From Steinernema hermaphroditum (lineage: Eukaryota; Nematoda; Chromadorea; Rhabditida; Steinernematidae), in NCBI GenBank assembly GCA_030435675.1, contig CM059621.1:17422001-17486000 (forward strand): a DNA stretch of 64,000 nucleotides, in the 5' to 3' direction. Shown here piece by piece: positions 1 to 11,959 of the stretch. How positions within the stretch are numbered: position 1 is the first letter of the stretch; every line of letters starts with the position of its first letter. Position numbers and translations under genes: made by a program. The notes beneath the pieces are model-generated. The model was not told where the DNA came from. It saw only the letters and a list, made by a program, of their open reading frames with translations, and did no database searches.

Positions 1-126
1 TGCGAAGAGCTGATTCCGATGACGGTGGAGCACAGTGCATCTGTCTTCAACTCGGGTGGCGGCGCGGACGTCGGAGTTGAAGAGCTTCTTCGGCAGTTTC
101 GCCTAGATATTTTAAGCGAGCCTTGA
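1..126 (+). CDS. C-terminal end of an unidentified protein (5' truncated by window)
   Basis: Frame 1 is open from the first base to a TGA at 124-126, giving 41 residues that end in LRQFRLDILSEP. Codon use looks coding: many G/C third positions and a Gly-rich turn followed by an amphipathic helix. The sequence after the stop drops to AT-rich non-coding composition, which fits a real gene end. There is too little protein to assign a family, and the start and upstream exons are outside the window. Moderately sure it is coding; function unknown. Confidence 0.55.
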   Translation, partial: CEELIPMTVEHSASVFNSGGGADVGVEELLRQFRLDILSEP

Positions 127-3100
127 AACTTTGTATAAGGGAACTGGCGGTCATTTTTTGAAGCTCCAGTCATGTTAGTTTTTTGCCTCACTGTATGCAA
201 ATCAGAAAGAATGGTACACCATCGAACAAATGCGACAGTTCTTGTGCATAAACCGTATAGAAGATGAGCTTGTGGACAGGAGAATGTTTATGAAGAAGCA
301 AACGACGGCACGGTCAATTAAGTGTCATCTGATTGCGTCAAACGAGCATAACACAAAGAGCATTTTTAATTGTTTCCGCCATTTAGTGTGCGATAGTGTT
401 CTGCACAAGACAGAGATTTCGAAGTGTCAATCTCTGATGTGCCACTCGAGAAAGTTTTCTACACGAAGAAATTTCGAAAAACAACCAACTCCAGTGAGTT
501 CGCGTGTCTCTTCTCATTTGTAAACGGATGCGCCACTCACTCTAGCGACACTAAGAAAGTTTGTTTTTTGGTCTTTTTCGAGAGTTTGGACTTTGAAGAG
601 TGACATTCTGTACTTCGTTTCAGCGTACGCTTACGCTTCTAAGAGTGAAACAAAACGTTTTTTTGGATATTGTCTTACTACATAAGGCGCTGACCAGTTT
701 ATCGTTTCAAGAGGTCATTTCTAGAAGTCGACCAAACTAATATCACAATAACAATGGTTTAAAAACACAGATTAAATAACGGCTATCGATAGATAAATCA
801 GCGAGTTTATATCAAGAAATATCCATCATCTTACTTTGACGCCGTACTATAATCCGAGCTGTATCCATCGATGAAAGTGAAGTAGATATTAAATAAGTCT
901 AGATGGCCAAAGGTGTTCCATATAGGCTAAGTGTAAAACGTGGACATGGATGAGTGGTATAAAACATTAATGGAAAGAAAACATGGACAGGACCAACTTC
1001 ATAGAGAGTTTTGATTTTCATTTTTTATATTTTTTTGCCATTTTCATTCATGGATGGCCATGGGCACGGACAGTGATGAAAAAGCAGAAAGTTCGTCCCA
1101 AATCGCAGGTCGAAAACATTCGTCGAAGCACGACAAAATCCAAATATGGTTGCAGAATCGGCGATTGAATCGGAATCCAAAAAATCGAGCAATCAACCCT
1201 ACGCCCTTGTCATGGACGCAACGATTTATGGCACAATATAATTCATAGTTTTTCGAGAAACTCCATGGAATTTAATAGGTGGGCGTACCCAAAAAAAAAC
1301 GCGCTTTTACAAATCGATCCGGGGGGAATATGCATGGGCAGACTCAATTGCACTTGGGCGGACGTCCTCTTTGTTGCTAGGACGGGAAATCAAATGTCTC
1401 CATCAAGGGAAAGATCAATTCCAAGAAGGGCGGGTTCATGAAGAAACAAAAGATGATGTGGACAATTAAGTGCCGAACGCGTCTTCCGCGAAAAGAACAC
1501 AGTTAATTGCTTCCGTCACTTTGGTGAACTCAATTGAGATAGATAGCGTTTTGCAGGTGCAGTAGGGCAAAACGCCATGGCTCAGAAGTACAAGGTACAA
1601 CCTGTCATCGACGGCCATTTTCTCCCAATTATACAGGGTAATGTCTATTGTCTACAAGAGTTGCCTGCACAACTGTGTGGCCGAGGGGTAGTCTTGTACG
1701 CCAGTTTACGAGCTCGGGTTCGACCACCACAGAGGACTTTTACTGCAACCAGTCTGTTACAGTAAAGCGGTTTCGCGTTTCAGGAAAGGATATGTGGCCT
1801 TTTTTCTACTCGCTCCTTACAAACGGTCGGCTCCGGCTCCGACTCCGTTCATAAGTCCAGCTGTTTGGATCGGGAGAACACTGAACTGAAATGGTTTAGC
1901 ATTCCTGCATGTACATCATTAAACGCTATTGTTTCCATGTAATTCATATGAACGACGATGTGAGGAAGGCGCGTCACGCTCAAGACCTTTGAGACCATAT
2001 CCGTAGCCGGAACCAAACAAATAATCGGGCATTTCCTATCTAAGACCAGCGATGCCTCGCAATCCTTAGAAGAGCACCGATCTAAGCTCACATTTCAGTA
2101 GGTCACATAAGATTAAACTTAAAAATCACAATCAATCAATGTCTCAGAAGCATAGCCCAGCCTTTAGTACCTGGAGGGTGCGAATTCGCGGGCAGCCGCT
2201 ATTAATCGCAGTCGCTCAAATTCAGTTTCCAGTTTAAGAACACGGGAGCTGATCGAAACTTAGAAACGAGAGCATTACATTTGCATGTCAATGAGCGACT
2301 TAAGACGGCAGAAATCAGCTTTAACAAGGAAGGAAACTACATATGTAGACTAAAATAGGAAACCTAACCCACGAATCAGTTAATTTGGGAAGGCTAATCC
2401 TGTTTTTTGTAGTTATCTAGACGTCAGGTTTTAATCCCTAATCTTCCGACACTAAGTGCGTCTCCCACGTGGCAAAAATAAGTCCTTTCAGGCTGAATGG
2501 GACATTTGTGCCTGGGGTCTTTCCCGATCTCATTTCGAACCCCCTCATGTTGACTTGCATTGGAAGTGCATTTGGATGAGCAAAATCCGAATGTAAATTT
2601 TGCGTTGTTTCTTGGTCGATGAAAGTTTTTCTTGATCAAGAGGTCATTTGAAGATTACCATAAAAAGAGCAATTTTCGAGAACAAAGCTTAGCTTTACTT
2701 CTCACGCCACGTTCCGACCAAAAAGGAAACGTCATGTCAGACTAAGAGTCGTGATCTAGTGGCCGCATTTTTGGGCACTTACCCCTAACTATCACGCACA
2801 ATTCCAAATGAATGTTAAAAGAAGGTGAGAAATGTGGATGACTTCATTATCAAGTTGAAGAATCGCATGAGAATGGGTCACTCCCTAAGTATCTGTTTTA
2901 TGTTAAAATCAGTTTCCCATTAGAAAAGCTCGTAGTTTTTCAGAAATAAGCCTTAGAGCATTATGAACTCTAGTGTCCAATTGTCGGTCTGCCGGTCCCG
3001 ACACGACTTCCTTGATGGACACGATCGTAATTCCCGCGTTTTCTACTCACTTATCGAGCGAGCCAGGGCTTATTCGACGCGCCAGAAGCTGCTGGTCAAA

Positions 3101-4310
3101 ACGGTTTGTTTCTTGGAAACTACTGGAGTTATTGAGAAAGCGACTTCACCATCGTGCTCAGCGATCTCAAAAACAGGGACATACAAACTTCAGAGGTTTT
3201 AAAGCACTTTTTTATGCATAACCGTCTCATAAGCATATCTAAGCTCTATTTGTAAAATATCAATATGGAAAAAGCCCCAGTTAAGGCTATATTTCCGTTT
3301 GCATCAGACCCGGTATACTGTATGTCAAGAAAAAACCAAAACGGGGGAACGTCTCCAATGGCAAATAGACTAAAGGCTTACGTCTGCTAGATAATGAGGG
3401 ACGCCTCGGAGGTATGCGCCACCGGAGGCTCTATGAATCGGCGCAATTAGGCGGAGAACAAAACCGCAAGGCGATCGCTCGGCGAGCCGAAGAAGGGTGC
3501 GCGAATGAGTAATCCTCGGCGGCGATGATAGCGGAGACGACGTTGTCTAAGTGTGCCGTCGGCTGTTGCGACATAAGAGCCTAATATTTGATTGAGGAGG
3601 GCGCGCAAGTTAGGGCGGTACTTCGGCTCGTCTAATATGCGCGCGCGAGAGAGAGGAAGATATCAGCGTCTGCCGCCTCGAAGGGTGCAACGCTCGAATA
3701 GATTGGGATTAGGGGTTGGAAGGGGTGAGCATTCCAGGGATGATAACACCTTGTTGCGAGCAATTTCCACTTAGGCTTAAGGTTTATTTCCTGAGATTTT
3801 GGTGGCTATGGTGGATGCTGAAACGTTGGACACATAGACGGCTCAAAAAGCTCGTCAACATCTCAACGAACTTTCCCTTTTTGACTGAATCCTTCGAGCA
3901 GGTCTCAATCCAATTATCCGAATATCTCTGTGCCGAAAGTGTGAAATCAGGTTACCGCGCAGAGGGCCAAAAATAAAGCTCGCAGCGTTCCTCCTTCTCC
4001 TCCTCAGGAAGACAGCGGGCCGAGCGAATGCGCGAAGTATATCCTAAGTATGGCCATAGGGCATTGGATTTAATTACTTTTTGTGGAGTTGAGGCACGCA
4101 AAGCGGCGCTTTGTATTTGCGCACGCGACAAAATACAAATTTGGGTTTTCCAATTAAAGGGCATTTTGACTGAAATTCGATCGGTATCGAGGGGATCGAA
4201 AGCTGCGAAGTGGGGTCGAATTGCCGGAAATTTTGAGTCGCAGGTTTTCAGACGGCCTAATTTTAGGTTATTAGGGAATACAGTAATCGCAGAATTTGAG
4301 ATAAAAACTA
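127..4310. other. Gene-poor stretch with one homeodomain-like relic
   Basis: I see no convincing multi-exon gene here. Short ORFs are scattered and have no recognisable domains, apart from the homeodomain-like fragment listed separately near 1.1 kb. Positions 3400-3740 are locally GC-rich (CGGCG-type words) with unclear content. The 4028-4426 ORF (132 codons, plus) overlaps an equally long minus-strand ORF and has no domain I can name. Confidence 0.5.
1054..1248 (+). pseudogene. Orphan homeodomain recognition-helix fragment
   Basis: A 64-codon ORF contains KIQIWLQNRRLNR at about 1135-1173. This matches the third (DNA-recognition) helix of homeodomains, whose usual form is (V/I)xIWFQNRRxK. 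Homeodomain residues I47, W48, Q50, N51, R52 and R53 are all present, and F49 is replaced by Leu. The residues just before it (QIAG..HSS) resemble helix 2 but appear one residue short in the turn. No helix 1 (LExxF) or N-terminal arm is visible upstream, and the ORF stops soon after. It could be one exon of a divergent homeobox gene (an AG acceptor precedes it at 1108) or a relic. Confidence 0.35.
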
Positions 4311-4457
4311 CAGGGTGCCACAAAAGAGCATCTAGACAGAAGTCTAGACAGTCATTCAAGACAGGTCGATTTCTTTCGTTTTCCGACCGGTATCACGTTT
4401 GGATCCTCTCGGAAATGATTTCCTAGACTTCTATCATGTCTTCTTGAGGACACCCTG
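4311..4457. mobile_element. Small mariner-type MITE, 147 bp
   Basis: The element is bounded by TA (4309-4310 and 4458-4459), starts CAGGGTG and ends CACCCTG. Just inside the left end is the palindrome-like motif TCTAGACAGAAGTCTAGA, and a CCGACCGG block is internal. Related copies lie near 16.6, 17.5-18.0, 26.5-26.9 and 30.2 kb. The TA duplication and CAGGGTG terminus match the mariner-like element at 10635-11959, so a related transposase may have moved it. It has no coding capacity. Confidence 0.75.
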
Positions 4458-4668
4458 TACATACACAAAAAAAATCAGGTTACCACATTATGAGCTACAA
4501 GTGGCCAGAAGTATGACCGAAAAGAAGAGTGTACTCTGCCACAGAGTTAATGAGTCTGCTATTTTTTTTGTAAGTAAGGCAATAATATTCGTGTATTAAC
4601 GCTTTTTGATATGTAGCAAATGGTTAAAAATATAAAAAATGTGTTAAAACAAGCGAAACAAAAAAGAT

Positions 4669-4753
4669 TCCAACCAGCCGGATTCGAACCAGCGACCTAA
4701 GGATATCTGACCAACACTACAGTCCTCCGCTCTGCCAACTGAGCTATGGTTGG
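4669..4753 (-). tRNA. tRNA-Tyr (GUA), intron-containing
   Basis: The minus-strand cloverleaf has an acceptor CCAACCA/TGGTTGG with discriminator A, an A-box GCTCAGTTGG and a B-box GGTTCGAATCC. The anticodon loop CTGTAG is followed by a 12-nt intron (TGTTGGTCAGAT) before the stem closes with TCCTT, as usual for eukaryotic tRNA-Tyr. C1-G72 is the expected Tyr identity pair. A near-identical copy lies 2 kb away in the same orientation. Confidence 0.93.
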
Positions 4754-6055
4754 ACACCAGCCCTGTTGGCTCATTTCTTACATAACCCATAAACGTCCCC
4801 GATGTTTTGTTAAAAGTTCTACTTGGCGCGTCTGCGAATCTGATGCTGTTGACGGACACTTCCCTGTTTTTATACGTGTAGATGCTAATCCGATCCACAT
4901 AACACACTTATCCTAGTATGTCTATTTCCACAGGCAACATTTCTCTGCTTCTACTCAACAAAAAAGCGACACTGCATACAGATTCCGAGGGCGATCTCCT
5001 CTCCCACACTCATAAAAACATAAATAATTCAGGTCATCTTCATTATTGCTCGTGTGCGCTCGAGACGAAAGCAGGGCAAAACAGCCAAAAGTGCATATGG
5101 CCACTTCAGAAATAAGATGAAGATAAAAATAGGCGTCGAAAGGGGCGACGTGAAGAGTGATATGAATAGAATATAACGTTCAATATGAGGCTGTATCGAT
5201 CGACTAACATCAGTGCTGCCAATTGCATTAATCATATTGATCCGATTTGACACGTTCCCACTTCACAGAGGTTCCGTGTTACATATAATGCGATCTTCAG
5301 GGGAAGTTTTTGGTTGAAAATAACGGAACTATTGGTGCACCTTAAAGTCTTTCATCAAGCCGAAGATAGAATAAGACCAACGTTAACGGTGTGCTTCTTG
5401 TTTTCTTGTGCATATGTGAGTGGTCTCGCAAGGCGTAAGGAGATAAACTAAATACGAGAAGATAAACTCGTAAACTCGACATCTTCTAATTCTGCGCGCT
5501 TCGAGTAATAGGATATGCAAGATTATAGGATCGGAACGTGAATCAGACGACCGAATTAAGACACTCAAACTAAAACCGTTCTCTCGTGGGTGTGAGCAAA
5601 GGCAAGAACACATCAAAGTACGTTTTGCTGATTAGGATGATTCTTGCCATCTCAGATAGGTTCTTTTGAACATTGAACTCTCAGAGATGGAACGAGAAAT
5701 AAAAAAAAAAACAAAGAGAAGAGAAATGGAACAGAGCTTTATGATACCGATCAATGTGAAGAAATATTCGGAATTTTCGGTATTCATTACGTGCGAATAA
5801 TTTATTTATTATTTGCCGAAGTCCCGGAAATGAGAGTTACTCACTCTCATAAGAAGAAAAAGGCAATTTAAAATCGTAATTGGATAAATATCCGAGTAGG
5901 AATGCTTCTGAGAAGCTGCAGAGTAATATCTTTCCGAAAGGTTCGCTTCAAGTAAACAGAAATTTCATGGTACCCGTTAGGAGGCAAACGAAAAGAAACA
6001 TTAAAGGAGAAACTAGTCACTTCGCTAAGCCGATAAGAGATTGAGAGTTAATGAG
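4754..6055. other. Intergenic, no gene seen
   Basis: AT-rich sequence between tRNA genes. Only short ORFs without domains or splice context were found. Poly-A runs occur around 5700. Confidence 0.5.
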
Positions 6056-6128
6056 GCCCGGTTAGCTCAGTCGGTAGAGCACCAGACTCTTAATCTGGCT
6101 GTCGCGGGTTCGAGCCCCGCATCGGGCT
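6056..6128 (+). tRNA. tRNA-Lys (CUU)
   Basis: A complete 73-nt cloverleaf: acceptor GCCCGGT/ATCGGGC, D-arm GCTC/GAGC, anticodon loop ACTCTTAAT (CTT) and B-box GGTTCGAGCCC. Oligo-T follows at 6130, as expected for a Pol III terminator. Two more tRNA-Lys copies occur at 17790 (+) and 26610 (-). This copy is not surrounded by the MITE sequences that surround the other two. Confidence 0.95.
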
Positions 6129-6717
6129 AATTTTTGATTTTAAGCAAAATCAAAACTCACTTTCCGTCAACTCTCATTAGGTGATTTTTTTTTTTTGAAA
6201 TTGGAAGCGAAAAGTCATTTTTGGCTTTGGGCAGGGAGCTGTCGTGCCTGGGAGGGGTGCGGGGAAAACGTCTGGAATGGTTGGATCGTGTGAGAGCGGT
6301 CCACTTCGTGGGAGGATCAATGGATCGGTCAGCCTTGCGGTGGCAAAGCATCTGAGCATGTTTGGCAAAAAAAAAAACGATATTTTGTTGAGGCTGAATG
6401 GCTCACATACACCTGGTCATCTTATTTCTGAAGTGGCCAGCTCGCGTATTGACTGTCGGTTGTTTTCCTTGAGGAATTGCAGAAGATCGGAATCATTAAG
6501 ATGGCAGTTTCGCTCCACGTCCATCTTCTAGCAATACGTCGCTATTTTGAATCACCTCTTGCACGTTATTTCGATTGCAAATTTTGGACCGAGCTGCGCA
6601 TGAACAGTGACGAACACCCGCACAGCGGTTTTGCAAAAGCTGTAGATAGTTTGCAAATAGTTGTCAATGAAAAAAACCGACATTTTCAGTGCCTCAACCC
6701 AGAAGTGAAAAAACAAT

Positions 6718-6802
6718 TCCAACCAGCCGGATTCGAACCAGCGACCTAAGGATATCTGACCAACACTACAGTCCTCCGCTCTACCAACTGAGCTATGGTT
6801 GG
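6718..6802 (-). tRNA. tRNA-Tyr (GUA), intron-containing
   Basis: Same structure and same 12-nt intron as the copy at 4669-4753, with one base difference in the D-loop (TTGGTA instead of TTGGCA). The acceptor CCAACCA/TGGTTGG, A-box and B-box are intact. The TTTTTTCAC just after the 3' end on the minus strand can act as a Pol III terminator. Confidence 0.94.
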
Positions 6803-9800
6803 ATGTTTCCAAAAATCGACAACCTCTATAAGACATGACCCTTTTGTACTGCTACACCGCGTAAAATAAACGACGGGAACACGAAGCATAAACCAGCATT
6901 CTGAAAACAAATGGGAACGGCGGTGGGAGTGCTAGGCACGTATTGTGGTCGTTTTCCGAAGTCCTAACAATGCCGACAGGTAAACAATGCCGATTTTTCC
7001 ACGATTCTCGATCCATTCATAGAAAACCGCTCTAAGCCGTTCCCCGAGCAAGTAATCAAGGCTATTTTGTTGGTGTCCACGACAGCATTGACCAATTTTC
7101 TTGATATCCAAGTGCCAAAAAATAGGCGACTTGATTTAGATTTAGGGTAGAAAATTTCCTCTGCACAGATCGCTAAAAATCTCTGAAAGAAAGCCAGCTC
7201 AAACAAGATAGCTGTTAAAGCCTGAAAAGTGGCTTTTGCCACTACATTTTGGGCCCGGTTCAATTGCATTTCACCGACTATGACCCTTCGTGTCCGTGTT
7301 CGTGGCGGCGCATCCCTTCTTGAACACGGACCGAAAGATCTAGGCCCCTCAGGTTCACGATTTTCGGGTGCCCAGATCCGAAGACTGAACCCAGCCATCT
7401 CGTTCCAGGTCCCTATCCATTACCACATAGAGGGAAGTGGATCAGAGTTATTCGCCTCTAAGTTTGTAGGTTTCGAAGACATTCTTAAACACCTAGAAGG
7501 CGAATACAAAGGATGCACTCAGCTAGAGTAAGTTCCAACCTGCTGTTCCACGCCTTCTGGCATCAATACGAAGGACCACGTGCGACCACTCACTCAATTC
7601 ACTTTTGAGAGAGCGAGTGGACACCGGCACACATGAAAGTCTGACCACCGAACAAAACGGAACAAAATGGTCATATCGCATTCAACAAAAATTACTTTTG
7701 GCACATTCTAAGAATAACAACGAAATGTCACAACACATTTGCTGGCCGAACAGCGAAACGTCGTTGAAACAGACGGCCGACCAGGCGCAATTACATTAGA
7801 CATGGCGCAATTAAAACGCCATTCCCGAAAGGACTCATTTCCGCTGAGACAAAGCTGTCAGAACCGGCAATGTTTGGTTAGGGGTGGAGAACAAAAATTG
7901 AGAGTGCTGTTTTCAATACAAACCGCGGAGAAATGCTATTCTTGTGGAAGGAGGAATGTAGTGTGTAGATAAGACTAATGAGAAGACGAGTGCAGACTGG
8001 AAAAAGGACGCTCAACAGAGAAAATAAATTTACGGGGCGCAAGCAAAAACAAGTCCATACATGTTGTCCGATTGATTCGTTGCAAGACGCCCACTTTTGA
8101 AAAGGGGTATAACGGATAAGAAGTCGGATAAAGCAGATTGGAAATCATTGAATACCGCTACAACATGCTAATTTTGAGTCACTTAAGCGCTGCACGAATT
8201 GGGCCAAGACACTCGTCAGGAACGCAGGATCGAGATACAGCAGCGGACATTTGAAGACAAAATATGAAATGTTCAAAAAAAATCGCAGTAGTTATTACGA
8301 GAGTAATACAAATCCTGAACGCGTAAACACTTCTTACTTTTTAATTAAAACCTGTGGTTCCAGGAGCTCCATTAACCTGGAGGAAAACAACGCCTTCGAT
8401 TGTGTGAGTAGCGCTTCCTGATGTAAACAAAAAACACGATAACTTATAACCTCAAAAGGAATGGGAGTGACATTTTCGGTTTCGGTCAAAGACACTTTCT
8501 TGGTTTGTGTGTGTGCTTTTTGTCCGAACGGGAGCGGTCAGTTTCAGACATCAGACAAAATAAGGACTGAACGTCAGCGGCGTTGAACCAACATCCACAA
8601 GCCGAATGCTAGACAGGGAGCAAGACGATTTAATATGGCCACGATTTGGTTGTGCCACGTGGGGCATTTCGTTCCGCGACCATTCCATCGCCCTAGTTTA
8701 ACCGATACCGTGTACGGTTTGTCACACTGAATCGACACCGAACAACCGATTTAATGTCCGCATGGGACAGACAACCAGACAAAACGTGGACCCAGAGAGG
8801 AATCGAACCCGACACTGACCAATTGCAAGTCAAGCACGTAAGCAATGAGCCGCACACCATACAGACAGTTCGGGAACAAGGTATTCACTGCATTAAAACA
8901 GCACAACCGTGTTTATTCATAAAAATTTGACTTAAAAATTAAACAACCATTCCTATAGTGCTTCAGTTTTTTCGTCCAAAAATGTATTTAAGATGTCCTA
9001 TTTTGAGTAAAAAAAATCAAAAAGTACACATGATAAGTCAAAACACGCCTGTCTTATTATGTTTTTGTCATCGTAAAGGAGTGTTTATGACTTTTCCCCG
9101 AAAGAACTTGCCGTGTTTTCCTCATTTATGTGCATTCACAAAGCGCGAAATGTTGTTCTTGGCCGGATGGACTGGATTAGGCCACTAGAAAGAGTGCGCG
9201 GAGCGATGGGGAAGTGTGGTAAAGATGGAAAAAGCAGAGAACGGAAAACAAAAGACCAGTAATATTTAGAACTCTCTTCGGAAAACAAGGACGAATCAAT
9301 TTTTGGGAAGTGCAATGACGCGAGGACGTCAAAATATGGAAAGCGACGGAACAGTGATTATCAGGCAAAGGGCAAAGTGTAATTCGATGTGCCGCCATTT
9401 CAGGGCATGACCTACAGATGGGAAACGATTTTGGGAGAATCGACGATGGAGAACTTTAATTGAATCGTACTTCCACGTTTGGACGACGACATCGCCGGGT
9501 AAATGACATTTTTTGTCCAACTCTGACAGCTGTATCGGAAACGTGTAATTCACGAAAACGGTTGAATTACGAGTTTGTACTCTTGGATCAACGGCTTACA
9601 CCGTGCAAGATGTCCCATAAAGCACTAAGAAGTATAATATCACGGCGTAGCCGTCGCTTCTCTTCTTTCTTCGGCACAGGGTACGATGTCGAGAAGCGGT
9701 GATCCTATCAGTGTGAGGCTGAATCTAGTCAAGGCGCGGAGGTTCGGCATAACGAACGGAGTGGATTCAGTCCTCTGTTCGGCGGACTTCGGAGTTGCAG

Positions 9801-10112
9801 CGGGACTTCTGCTTCGTGTGGCGGTCTTAGTGGATGGGCAGTGGTGACTGGCTTCTTGACTAGATGGTTTAACTACGGCTCCCTCGTGTTCCAGGCCTTC
9901 TGGGAGCCGGGGCGATCATTGCGCCAACAGCGACGACCGCTCACGCAACTCATCCGAGTGAACCTCAGAGAGAGCGAGTGGACACAAATGGAAAACCATT
10001 ATAAAACAGACTCTATCTTGTGCGGCGAGATTGCATTGAGCTATTGCATCGCTTTATTACATTATTCATATACAAACCTGACTTTTTTGGGCTTTCTGCA
10101 CAATAGCGAACT
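6803..10112. other. Intergenic, repeats only
   Basis: No convincing protein gene. Pieces near 7570-7625 and 9860-9975 share words (CACTCA...GAGAGCGAGTGGACAC and GCCTTCTGG) with each other and with 12000-12830, so a low-copy interspersed repeat is present. A tRNA-derived fragment lies at 8787-8858. Confidence 0.5.
8787..8858 (-). repeat. tRNA-derived SINE-like fragment
   Basis: The minus strand reads GTGTGCGGCTCATTGC (A-box like), then ACGTGCTTGA, then GGGTTCGATTCC (good B-box). The same ordered words recur at 31867-31942 (-), 58601-58671 (+) and 61748-61804 (+). A functional acceptor stem cannot be formed, so I call it a dispersed tRNA-derived repeat and not a tRNA gene. Confidence 0.5.
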
Positions 10113-10506
10113 ATGAACGCCCCAGCCTCATTCGAATCGTTCCTTATTTTCGACGGAGAAAAGAAGATCACTTTCGAGAAGGACACAAAGGTGCCAAACG
10201 CTGCGATTTTTACGATCCTGAAAGAGGACCACACTCTGGGAAATCTCATCAAGCAGTAAGTTTGCTAACTTCACCTCTTGATTTACAGTTTCATTTCTCA
10301 GTCAGCTCCTCAAGGACCCCCAGGTCCTCTTCGCCGGCTATCGCAATCCCCACCCTCTTGACCACAAGATCATCTTGAGAATCCAGACGACATCCGACAC
10401 GACTCCCGCCGACGCTCTGACCAGCGCCATCACCGATCTCATGGCCGAGTTGTCGCTTTTCGAGGAACGTTTCCGTGAGGCCGTCGCCGACAAGGAGCAG
10501 TCTTGA
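10113..10506 (+). CDS. rpb-11: RNA polymerase II subunit RPB11
   Basis: The smaller partner of the RPB3-RPB11 heterodimer that seeds assembly of RNA polymerase II (nucleus). Exon 1 is 10113-10255 and exon 2 is 10302-10506; a 46-bp GT-AG intron splits a His codon in phase 2. The joined product is 115 aa against about 117 in human. It begins [10 protein letters not shown], as in animal RPB11. Family motifs are intact: [29 protein letters not shown] and a C-terminal helix [19 protein letters not shown] lies at about 10593, roughly 90 bp after the stop, and the repeat that hosts the mariner begins right there. Start choice is clear, since the conserved N-terminus begins at this ATG. Confidence 0.96.
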
Positions 10507-10634
10507 GAAGGAGTCTGTGTTGATCTTATGATCCCTGTGCGTTCGCTCGTAGTCAAAGTGATCTGAAGTGTTGTATTCGAAGAAAAACTATACAATAAAA
10601 GCTGCTATTAAAGAAGGGAAATCATGCCTGAATA

Positions 10635-11959
10635 CAGGGTGGCGCATAAATACTGTAAGTGGGTCAAACTTTTCAATTTGTCCTGCTTTTTCGCCTTTTT
10701 GTACCACTTCTGTTGTTATATTCGTGTTCCTCGTTCTTTTTTGATCTAGGATTACTGTTTCCCCTGTTATTTTTCTCCTTGCCCCTTCGACAAAATGGTG
10801 TCCCAAAATGACCGTTTTGCTACCATCGCTGATTAAAAGTGTGGAATGCCGATTCCGGAAATTGAAAAGTTAAGGAAATTCCATTTTTTTCAAGTCCAGA
10901 GTTTTGTCGAACACTTTCAAGAGACAGGAGGAATCACTGTTTGCCAAATAAGTGGAAGACCGAGAACAGTCCAAAACAGCAAGGACCACAGAAACCATTT
11001 GGAACAAGATCAAGCAGAATCTGGTCATATCCATAAGAAAACTGGTCGAATAACAGGGAGTCATTGAGGGATCGCAGAGAAAATTTGTGAAAAGAAAATC
11101 GCGGACTCGACTCCTACAAGATGACATACAGCTAGCTCTTGGACGATCAAAATGAAAGCCGTAAGACAGGACAAGTGTCGGAAGATAAAGGTCGAAGTCC
11201 GCGGAGGGAGCATCCAGAAAATCCTGTTCTCGGATGAGAAGATTTTCATCGTTGATCCGGTGCGAAACACCCGGGATCACTGTGAACGTCTTCCGAAAGG
11301 CTCTCCCCGCAACGTCACCATCGAAAAGAGCCATTTCCCAAAGTCCATCATGGTTTGGGCCGGGGTTTCTGGACTTGGGAACGTAGAGCTCGTTTTCTTC
11401 GACGCCAATGAAAAAAAAGGTGACCTGCCATGGCGAGAACTGCCGAAACCTGGTTCTGAACGGCGTGGTGAAATCCTGGGCCCTAGATCTGTCCCTCAAC
11501 ACCGCATGGACGTTTCAGCAGGACTGGACGCCTGGCCATGGAGTCAAGAATACCCTTGTCTCGTCACAGCCAACCATGTGAAGGAAGGATGTTGGGTCAA
11601 GAGGAAAGATATTTGGCTGCGGAACTCTCCGGTCCTCAACCCTCTCGACTTCGCTGTTTGGTCAGTCCTAGAGACAAACGTATGCGCTACAAGCCACGAT
11701 AGTGTGAATTCCCTGGAGCGCTCTCTGAAGACCGCTTGGAAGGAAATCATGCCAAAAGTCACCGCGGGAATCCTGAAGAATTTCCAAAATCGTCTGAACG
11801 CCTTAATCAAACTGTCAAGGAGGGCATTTCGAACAGAGTTCAAGTATGTTGTACAGAATTTCCTCGCCAATCTTACAGTTATGAATTCATTTTGTTTCCT
11901 TGTCGTAAATGAAAAGTTATGAGCAGTTTTTCCACTTACAGTATTTATGCGCCACCCTG
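10635..11959 (+). mobile_element. Tc1/mariner-type transposon, 1325 bp, decayed
   Basis: The terminal inverted repeats are about 28 bp: it starts CAGGGTGGCGCATAAATACT and ends with the reverse complement. It is flanked by TA at 10633-10634 and 11960-11961. The uninterrupted paralogous site at about 12680 reads CCTGAGTACGCAATT, which confirms both ends and the TA target. The inside encodes a broken D,D(x)D transposase. The ends still match each other well, so the insertion is not very old, although the ORF is frameshifted. Confidence 0.9.
10795..11922 (+). pseudogene. Mariner-family transposase, frameshifted
   Basis: A cut-and-paste transposase remnant. The N-terminal helix-turn-helix part is in pieces: an ATG at 10795 soon meets a stop, and a second frame from 10846 carries SGRPRTVQ, the GRPR linker. 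The catalytic part reads mostly from 11152 and has FSDEKIF (first Asp), IMVWAGVSGLGNVELVFF, and SPVLNPLDFAVW with the third Asp in NPLD. The segment carrying the second Asp (FQQDW) is in a different frame near 11511-11525, so at least two indels break the enzyme. Elements with a third Asp in NPLD belong to mariner-like groups and not to Tc1 proper, whose third acid is Glu. Not functional as it stands. Confidence 0.8.

Noticed and set aside
4028..4426. 132-codon plus-strand ORF overlapping a 135-codon minus-strand ORF (3952-4359)
   Set aside because: No recognisable domain on either strand; the 3' part runs into the MITE at 4311.
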